From NCBI GenBank assembly GCA_018725345.1, contig QLUI01000100.1:1-6727 (forward strand): a stretch of DNA of 6,727 bases, written 5' to 3'. The stretch is from Bacillota bacterium (GTDB lineage Bacteria > Bacillota > Dethiobacteria > Dethiobacterales > Dethiobacteraceae). Positions 1-4,275 of the stretch are shown in pieces (positions within the stretch are counted from its first letter, which is position 1; each line of letters begins with the position of its first letter). The translations under genes and the position numbers were made by a program. The notes beneath the pieces are model-generated. The model was not told the DNA's origin. It made no database searches and saw only the letters and a list, made by a program, of their open reading frames with translations.

Positions 1-4
1 TCAG

Positions 5-28
5 AGTCAGAAGTATTCGCTTCTGGCT
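5..28 (+). terminator. Hairpin upstream of ktrB, possible weak terminator or attenuator
   Basis: A perfect 6-bp stem, CAGAAG (8-13) with CTTCTG (20-25), closes a 6-base loop (TATTCG). It extends outward through about three more pairs (5-7 with 26-28, including one G-T). A short run of four T follows at 34-37, after TTCGCC, so the classic U-tract is displaced and weak. It could end a gene left of the window or attenuate entry into ktrB. The stem is visible in the sequence; the function is inference. Confidence 0.35.
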
Positions 29-37
29 TCGCCTTTT

Positions 38-43
38 AGGAGG
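38..43 (+). promoter_or_regulatory. Shine-Dalgarno site that fixes the ktrB start
   Basis: AGGAGG, continuing as AGGAGGTGA to position 46, is a near-perfect Shine-Dalgarno sequence. An in-frame GTG at 43 lies inside it and cannot be the start it serves. The ATG at 55 is 11 bases after the AGGAGG core and is therefore the chosen start. Confidence 0.85.
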
Positions 44-54
44 TGACGGGAGCA

Positions 55-1395
55 ATGTATCTCAATCCGTTTAAGGCACGCAAAGTATCTCCACCCAAAA
101 TTTTGGTAGGCGGCTTTGCGACTCTCATTTTGCTTGGGGCCATTTTGCTCTCACTGCCTTTTTCCACTCATGACGGGCGAATCCCGTTTTTAGACGCCTT
201 GTTTACAGCCACTTCCGCCGTGTGCGTAACTGGATTAGTCGTGGTAGATACCGGTACATATTTTACAAGGTTTGGACAGACGGTGATCATGTTCTTGATT
301 CAAATTGGCGGATTGGGGTTTATGACTGCCGCCACTTTGGTATTTATTCTCTTGGGTAAGAAAATTACTTTGCGGGAACGACTGGTGATCCAGGAGGCGA
401 TGAACCAGATCTCCCAGCAGGATCTGATCAGGCTTGTCTTTAGAGTTGTGTTGCTGACCTTTGCCATTGAAGCCATTGGTGCCTTGTTGTTAAGTACAAG
501 ATTTATTCCTCAATATGGTTTGTGGACAGGCCTTTTTTACGCGGCGTTTCATGCCGTTTCCGCTTTTTGCAATGCCGGCTTTGACCTGATAGGCGGATTT
601 ACTGGTTTGACTCCATATGCCCACGATCCAGTGATTCTCCTGACAATCGCCAGTTTGTTCATTCTAGGGGGTCTGGGTTTCACTGTAATTATGGAGGTTC
701 ATCAGAAACGACGTTTCGTTCGATATTCGCTCCATACGAAGATGGTACTATTAGTTACAGTGATTTTGTTAGTGCTGCCAACTGTGATTATTTTTGCTTT
801 GGAATACAGCAACCCTGCTACGCTTGGGCAGCTTAGCCTAGGCAACAAAATTATAAACGCCTTCTTTACTGCGGCAACACCTAGAACGGCAGGTTTTAAT
901 TCGCTGCCTATGGATGGACTGCTTCCGCATACACTTTTTTTTATTATTTCTTTAATGTTTATTGGCGCTTCTCCCGCCTCAACCGGTGGCGGTATTAAAA
1001 CTACCACGTTTGGCGCGCTGGTGGTGGCGGTTATTTCCACTATTCGGGGAAGAGAGCACCCCCTTCTCTACAGTAAACAAATTCCGGTTGAAATTTTGCG
1101 CCGCGCCCTTTCAATTGTGATGGTTTCGTTTTTATTGGTTTTCTTTGCCACTTTTGCCTTACTGATTACTGAGGGAGGCTCACTACTAGATATGCTTTTC
1201 GAAGTCGTCTCAGCTTTTGGTACTGTGGGGCTCTCTACCGGGATCACACCTGAGCTTTCCCCCGCCGGCCGCATGATTCTTATTATAGTCATGTTTGCCG
1301 GCCGAGTGGGTCCGCTGACACTCGTCTTCTCGTTAGCGAAGAGAATGCAGAAGGCGCCTGTCAAATATCCAGAAGAGAGAATCATGATCGGTTAA
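55..1395 (+). CDS. ktrB: KtrB/TrkH-family potassium uptake channel subunit
   Basis: This is the membrane-embedded, ion-translocating subunit of a Ktr-type potassium uptake system; in the family it forms a dimer on a cytoplasmic KtrA ring and often needs sodium. The 446-residue protein is of usual length. It consists of hydrophobic helices arranged as four helix-pore-helix repeats, each with its selectivity-filter glycine: VTGL near residues 58-61, NAGF near 173-176, TAGF near 278-281 and TVGLS near 390-394. The conserved stretch GASPASTGGGIKTT (about 304-317) and FAGRVGPLT (about 414-422) are typical of the TrkH/KtrB superfamily. The short N-terminus favours KtrB over TrkH. The ATG start is preferred because an upstream in-frame GTG sits inside the Shine-Dalgarno site. 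The stop codon TAA runs into the ktrA ribosome binding site, so the two are co-transcribed. All four filters look intact. Confidence 0.93.
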   Translation: MYLNPFKARKVSPPKILVGGFATLILLGAILLSLPFSTHDGRIPFLDALFTATSAVCVTGLVVVDTGTYFTRFGQTVIMFLIQIGGLGFMTAATLVFILLGKKITLRERLVIQEAMNQISQQDLIRLVFRVVLLTFAIEAIGALLLSTRFIPQYGLWTGLFYAAFHAVSAFCNAGFDLIGGFTGLTPYAHDPVILLTIASLFILGGLGFTVIMEVHQKRRFVRYSLHTKMVLLVTVILLVLPTVIIFALEYSNPATLGQLSLGNKIINAFFTAATPRTAGFNSLPMDGLLPHTLFFIISLMFIGASPASTGGGIKTTTFGALVVAVISTIRGREHPLLYSKQIPVEILRRALSIVMVSFLLVFFATFALLITEGGSLLDMLFEVVSAFGTVGLSTGITPELSPAGRMILIIVMFAGRVGPLTLVFSLAKRMQKAPVKYPEERIMIG

Positions 1396-1400
1396 AGGAG
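1394..1400 (+). promoter_or_regulatory. Shine-Dalgarno site that fixes the ktrA start
   Basis: AAAGGAG (continuing GTGA) overlaps the ktrB stop codon. An in-frame GTG at 1400 shares its last base with this site, so it is not a usable start. The next in-frame GTG at 1409 lies 8 bases after the core and gives the normal KtrA N-terminus MKARQFAVIG. Confidence 0.8.
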
Positions 1401-1408
1401 TGACCTCT

Positions 1409-2065
1409 GTGAAGGCTAGACAGTTTGCGGTGATTGGAATCGGACGGTTTGGTGCCAGCGTTGCAGCAAAGCTGTATGAAATGGGTTATGATGTCCTCGC
1501 CATCGATACTAGCGAATCCAGGATTGATGGAATTGTGGATAGAGTGACTCATGCAGTTGTGGCTGACTCCACTAGCGAAACAGCGTTGAAATCGCTTGGG
1601 ATCAGCAATTTTGATGTGGTTATCGTGGCTATCGGACAAGATATTCAGGCCAGCATTCTCACAACACTGCTTTTGAAAGAGATGGGCGTAAAACAAATCG
1701 TTACCAAAGCCCTTACTGAGCAGCACGGTAAAGTATTGCAAAAAATTGGATCAGACAGAATTGTTTTCCCTGAACGTGATATGGGTATCCGCGTGGCTAA
1801 TAATCTGGCTGTCACTAATGTGCTTGATTTTATCGAGCTGTCGCCTGACTTTAGCATTGTGGAGTTTATCGCAACTGACGAGATGGTGGGAAAGTCTTTA
1901 AAAGAGTTAGATTTGCGCGCAAGATTTGGCGTAAATGTCTTGGCTATCCGCACGGCTGACAAAAATATTAGTGTATCACCAAGCGCCTCTGACAAAATCG
2001 AAGCCGGAGATTTGCTGATCATGGTAGGAGAAAATACTAGTCTGCAAAGAGTGGGCGAAGCCTAG
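1409..2065 (+). CDS. ktrA: KtrA/TrkA-family RCK regulatory subunit of potassium uptake
   Basis: This is the cytoplasmic nucleotide-binding subunit that gates KtrB; family members form an octameric ring that responds to ATP/ADP, and in several Firmicutes the C-terminal domain also binds cyclic di-AMP. The protein has 218 residues, the normal length of about 220. An N-terminal RCK/Rossmann domain (about 5-125) shows GIGRFG at residues 10-15 and the acidic residue at the end of strand two in AIDTSES (D33). A TrkA-C domain follows (about 140-216), with VGKSLKELDLR near 160-170 and a late EAGDLLIMVG strand. It starts 13 bases after the ktrB stop, consistent with a two-gene operon and balanced expression. 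GTG at 1409 is chosen over GTG at 1400 on ribosome-site spacing. Nothing in the sequence itself shows which ligand it senses. Confidence 0.93.
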   Translation: MKARQFAVIGIGRFGASVAAKLYEMGYDVLAIDTSESRIDGIVDRVTHAVVADSTSETALKSLGISNFDVVIVAIGQDIQASILTTLLLKEMGVKQIVTKALTEQHGKVLQKIGSDRIVFPERDMGIRVANNLAVTNVLDFIELSPDFSIVEFIATDEMVGKSLKELDLRARFGVNVLAIRTADKNISVSPSASDKIEAGDLLIMVGENTSLQRVGEA

Positions 2066-2066
2066 A

Positions 2067-2861
2067 ATGCCGTCTGTGATAGAAAGCGCCCAAAATCAGT
2101 ACCTTAAGCTTTACAGCAGCCTAAAGAAGCGAAATATACGTGATGAGCTGAATCTGCTGCCGCTTGAGGGCGTCAAACTGGTTAGCGATGTTCTTTCCCG
2201 AGGGATTGTTCCTCAACTGATTCTTGTGCGGGAAGATGTTGACATGGACAAGTTCCCTTTTCTCTTGCCGCTCTTAGGAAATGCTCTCATTGTCCGTGTA
2301 GCAGAAAAACTGTTTGACCGTACAGCTTTTACCGATTCTCCGCAGGGAATTATGGCCATCACAGAAAAGCCCAGCTATGCTTTAACAGATCTTTTTGTAG
2401 GTGCTGCACCGCTTATTTTAGTCGCTGATGCTGTTCAGGATCCGGGGAATTTGGGAACCATGTTGCGCTCTGCGGTTGCCGCCGGTGCCGCAGGCGCAGT
2501 GCTACTGCCGGGAACGGTGGACAGCGCAAATCCAAAGACACTTCGCGCCGCTATGGGTGCCCATTATGCCATCCCGGTGGTGGAGGCGGCGACTGCCGAA
2601 CTGTTAAATGAACTGCAGTCGCGGCAGATTCCGCTGGTTGCCGCAGCCGCGACAGCTACTATTACTTATGACCGCTTTGACTGGTCTGCGTCCGCTGCTG
2701 TAGTAATCGGCAACGAAGGAGCCGGAGTTTCCCCAGTTGTGGCAGAAGCTGCCGATGCGTGGCTTGCGATTCCGCTTGCTACCGCAGTTGAATCGCTTAA
2801 TGCTGCTGTTGCTATGTCAGTGATTTTTTTTGAAGCTGCTCGTCAGCGCCGAAGTCGTTAG
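2067..2861 (+). CDS. rlmP: SPOUT (TrmH/SpoU) family 23S rRNA 2'-O-ribose methyltransferase, RlmP/YsgA-like
   Basis: The product is predicted to transfer a methyl group from S-adenosylmethionine to a ribose 2'-OH in RNA. It has 264 residues. An N-terminal substrate-binding domain (about 1-100) resembles SpoU_sub_bind (LPLEGVKLVSDVL near 31-43). The knotted catalytic domain carries all three SPOUT motifs: DPGNLGTMLRSA at 125-136 (N128 and catalytic R134), VIGNEGAGVS at 213-222 (E217) and IPLATAVESLNAAVA at 235-249 (N245). The Bacillus homologue YsgA/RlmP, which methylates a guanosine in the A-loop of 23S rRNA, is likewise encoded just upstream of pheST, which supports the symbol; the exact target here is inference. 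RlmB or another SpoU paralogue remains possible. The ATG begins one base after the ktrA stop, and the Shine-Dalgarno match is poor (GGGCGA at best), so translation may be coupled to ktrA. Confidence 0.85.
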   Translation: MPSVIESAQNQYLKLYSSLKKRNIRDELNLLPLEGVKLVSDVLSRGIVPQLILVREDVDMDKFPFLLPLLGNALIVRVAEKLFDRTAFTDSPQGIMAITEKPSYALTDLFVGAAPLILVADAVQDPGNLGTMLRSAVAAGAAGAVLLPGTVDSANPKTLRAAMGAHYAIPVVEAATAELLNELQSRQIPLVAAAATATITYDRFDWSASAAVVIGNEGAGVSPVVAEAADAWLAIPLATAVESLNAAVAMSVIFFEAARQRRSR

Positions 2862-2877
2862 GGAAAGACAGAAATGC

Positions 2878-2901
2878 AGAAGATTTCTTGAATCATCTTC
2901 T
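2878..2901. repeat. Inverted repeat spanning the -35 box
   Basis: AGAAGAT (2878-2884) and ATCTTCT (2895-2901) form a perfect 7-bp inverted repeat separated by 10 bases. The -35 hexamer at 2888-2893 lies within the gap. Outside it, AGAC (2866-2869) and GTCT (2903-2906) can pair with an asymmetric break. It could be an operator, or a weak hairpin at the end of the ktrBA-rlmP transcript; the following T content (TGTCTGTG) is too poor for a convincing intrinsic terminator. Confidence 0.4.
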
Positions 2902-2916
2902 TGTCTGTGCTATAAT
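2888..2916 (+). promoter_or_regulatory. Sigma-A type promoter for yqzL-pheS-pheT
   Basis: TTGAAT (2888-2893) and TATAAT (2911-2916) are separated by exactly 17 bases. The -10 is a perfect match and the -35 matches TTGACA at four of six positions. Transcription would start near 2922-2924, giving an untranslated stretch of about 30 bases before the small gene at 2955. It is the only good promoter I see in the non-coding DNA and separates the potassium/methyltransferase unit from the pheST unit. Confidence 0.85.
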
Positions 2917-2954
2917 GAAGGCAGTCTCATTCCATGAATAAGGAGTGGTTTGCG

Positions 2955-3053
2955 ATGTTTAACGCTGACCTGTTTTGGCGGTTTTTTGAAAGAACCGGTT
3001 CGGTAACAGCATATCTTTTGTATAAACAGATGGTGACAACCAAAAGAGGCTAA
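2955..3053 (+). CDS. yqzL: YqzL-family small protein, short form
   Basis: This 32-residue reading frame has the sequence pattern of the YqzL family, a small Firmicute protein of unknown function: an aromatic-rich start (F2, F7, W8, F10, F11), then ERTGS (12-16) and AYLLYKQ (19-25). It has a good ribosome site, AAGGAG at 2940-2945, 9 bases before the ATG, and lies about 30 bases downstream of a near-consensus promoter, which supports real translation. As I recall, family members are about 45-50 residues, so this one ends early, just after the conserved YK motif. In Bacillus yqzL lies near recO, not before pheS. Four of its first eleven codons are TTT (Phe), and it precedes the Phe-tRNA synthetase leader, so a leader-peptide role was considered; the Phe codons fit family conservation equally well. 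Family assignment is by eye. Confidence 0.72.
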   Translation: MFNADLFWRFFERTGSVTAYLLYKQMVTTKRG

Positions 3054-3058
3054 AGGCG

Positions 3059-3187
3059 ATGAGGGGACGAGTACGTGCGCCAAGCTGCGGAGCCTCCGTT
3101 ACAGAACAAGAGTGGTTGGTGTGTCTGTTCAGCATGGGTTTTGTTGCGGAAGTTCGCTTTCGTCCCTTTTTTGGGGCGATATTTTTT
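3059..3187 (+). promoter_or_regulatory. T-box-like leader of pheST, apparently degenerate
   Basis: T-box riboswitches control aminoacyl-tRNA synthetase genes by sensing uncharged tRNA: Stem I reads the anticodon and the T-box bulge (UGGN) pairs with the tRNA NCCA end. Here the order of typical pieces is visible. GAGGGGACGAGTACG (3061-3075) resembles the 5' side of Stem I, CCTCCGTTA (3093-3101) resembles its 3' base and GAGG/CCTC can pair. GAACA/TGTTC (3104-3108 with 3126-3130) makes a Stem III-like hairpin. GGGTTTTGTTGCGG (3136-3149) stands where GGGTGGNACCGCGG is expected, followed by CGTCCC and a terminator. Only about 40 bases remain where Stem I usually spans roughly 90-100, with no TTC specifier, and the UGGN bulge is TTTT. 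Antiterminator pairing GGG/CCC and GCG/CGC (3146-3148 with 3155-3157) is preserved. I read it as a T-box relic or a strongly rewired descendant. Confidence 0.65.
3160..3187 (+). terminator. Intrinsic terminator in the pheST leader
   Basis: TCGTCCC (3160-3166) pairs with GGGGCGA (3173-3179) in a 7-bp stem with one G-T pair and a loop of six T. The T-tract at 3182-3187 follows. The first stem strand CCC (3164-3166) is also the partner of GGG (3136-3138) in the competing antiterminator fold, which is the T-box arrangement. pheS expression must depend on read-through of this site, since I see no promoter between it and the pheS start. Confidence 0.75.
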
Positions 3188-3224
3188 ATTGTTTGTTATT
3201 GGAAAAAGGGAGTGAAGGCGTTCC

Positions 3225-4250
3225 GTGCAGAAAAAACTACGGGAAATACATAACCAGGCCGTTGCAGAAATTGTTGCTGTGCAGACAGAAGAGGACTTGA
3301 AAAAGATTCAAATCCGTTTTCTAGGCAAAAAAGGAGAGATGACTTCGCTGCTGCGTGGGATGGGACAACTTCCGCCGGAAGAGCGTCCGCTGGTAGGAGG
3401 TTTGGCGAATCAGATTAGAGATGAATTGACAAACCTTTTTGCTGCACGTGAAGAAGAACTGCGCAGTAAGGCTCGCCAGAGAGCAATGGCCAAGGAGCAT
3501 GTGGATGTGACTCTGCCCGGTAAGCAGCCCATGATCGGTCATTTGCATCCTCTGACACTGATAATGGAAGAAATTTCAAATATTTTTCTCGGGATGGGTT
3601 TTACTATTAAAGAGGGCCCGGAAATTGAGACAGAATATTATAATTTTGAGGCGCTGAATATTCCCCGCGAGCATCCGGCACGGGAGATGCAGGATTCTTT
3701 TTATATCCGGCCGGAGATTTTGTTGCGTACTCACACATCACCTGTGCAGATAAGGACCATGGAAGAGTTGGCACCGCAGGTGCCGGTACGGATTATCGCG
3801 CCGGGAAAAGTATACAGACGAGATGATGACGCTACCCATTCCCCTATGTTTCACCAGGTAGAGGGGCTGGTGATTGACCGTGATATTTCTCTTTCCGATT
3901 TAAAAGGCACGTTGCTTTTGTTTGCTCGTCAAATGTTTGGACCGAACCAGCAGGTGCGATTACGCCCTAGCTTTTTCCCCTTTACTGAGCCGAGTGCGGA
4001 AGTGGATATTGCTTGTGTGATTTGCGGCGGGCAGGGCTGTCGTGTCTGTAAAGATAGCGGCTGGATTGAAATTCTTGGTTCAGGCATGGTCCACCCACGG
4101 GTGCTGGAGTTGTCTGGATACGATCCGGAAGAGTATACTGCTTATGCATTTGGCATGGGCGTGGAACGCGTCGCCATGCTCAAATATGGGATTGACGATC
4201 TGCGGATGTTTTTTAGCAACGATATCCGTATGCTGCGGCAATTCGGCTGA
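3225..4250 (+). CDS. pheS: Phenylalanyl-tRNA synthetase alpha subunit
   Basis: PheS is the catalytic subunit of the alpha2-beta2 class II synthetase that charges tRNA-Phe with phenylalanine in the cytoplasm. The 341 residues match the usual length. An N-terminal helical coiled region (about 1-90) that contacts tRNA is followed by the class II core: the motif 1 region HPLTLIMEEISNIFLGMGF (108-126), motif 2 KVYRRDDDATHSPMFHQVEG (195-214), the substrate-pocket FTEPSAEVD (253-261) and motif 3 GMGVERVAMLKYG (310-322). The pocket segment YAFGMG (307-312) keeps the alanine seen in wild-type enzymes. Four cysteines, C264, C267, C272 and C275, form a CxxC-x4-CxxC knuckle common in Firmicute PheS. The GTG start is set by AAAGGGAGTGA (3205-3215); no other plausible in-frame start precedes the conserved region. 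It is followed by pheT after 25 bases. Confidence 0.97.
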   Translation: MQKKLREIHNQAVAEIVAVQTEEDLKKIQIRFLGKKGEMTSLLRGMGQLPPEERPLVGGLANQIRDELTNLFAAREEELRSKARQRAMAKEHVDVTLPGKQPMIGHLHPLTLIMEEISNIFLGMGFTIKEGPEIETEYYNFEALNIPREHPAREMQDSFYIRPEILLRTHTSPVQIRTMEELAPQVPVRIIAPGKVYRRDDDATHSPMFHQVEGLVIDRDISLSDLKGTLLLFARQMFGPNQQVRLRPSFFPFTEPSAEVDIACVICGGQGCRVCKDSGWIEILGSGMVHPRVLELSGYDPEEYTAYAFGMGVERVAMLKYGIDDLRMFFSNDIRMLRQFG

Positions 4251-4260
4251 GCAGGTAAGC

Positions 4261-4268
4261 AAAGGAGG
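4261..4268 (+). promoter_or_regulatory. Shine-Dalgarno site that fixes the pheT start
   Basis: AAAGGAGG lies 7 bases upstream of the GTG at 4276. The pheT frame stays open leftward through the end of pheS to a possible GTG at 4042, but this ribosome site and the conserved N-terminus MRVPYTWLKD place the true start at 4276. Confidence 0.9.
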
Positions 4269-4275
4269 AACTGGC

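Noticed and set aside
43..54. Upstream GTG start for ktrB adding four residues
   Set aside because: The GTG is part of the AGGAGGTG ribosome site itself, so the ribosome bound there would initiate at the ATG at 55.
1400..1408. Upstream GTG start for ktrA adding three residues
   Set aside because: It overlaps the AAAGGAG ribosome site; GTG at 1409 has correct spacing.
702..1741. Minus-strand open frames opposite ktrB and ktrA (702-1040, 1068-1385, 1382-1741)
   Set aside because: They are antisense to well-conserved proteins, have no ribosome sites or recognisable motifs, and are expected chance frames.
2464..2520. GC-rich, alanine/glycine-coding stretch in the methyltransferase as a possible repeat
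   Set aside because: It encodes the conserved region after SPOUT motif 1; the repetition reflects Ala/Gly codons and not a DNA repeat.
3088..3098. CGGAG/CTCCG palindrome in the leader
   Set aside because: The gap is one base, too tight for a hairpin; the bases are better explained as the 3' base of a former Stem I.
3059..3253. 64-residue open frame across the pheST leader, and an overlapping 62-residue one at 3112-3300
   Set aside because: Both lie over the T-box-like leader and terminator, lack ribosome sites, have odd composition and run into the pheS coding region out of frame.
4042..4275. 78-residue N-terminal extension of PheT from a GTG inside pheS
   Set aside because: The extension overlaps the conserved motif 3 end of pheS in another frame, resembles nothing in PheT, and a strong Shine-Dalgarno site with the canonical MRVPYTW start lies at 4276.
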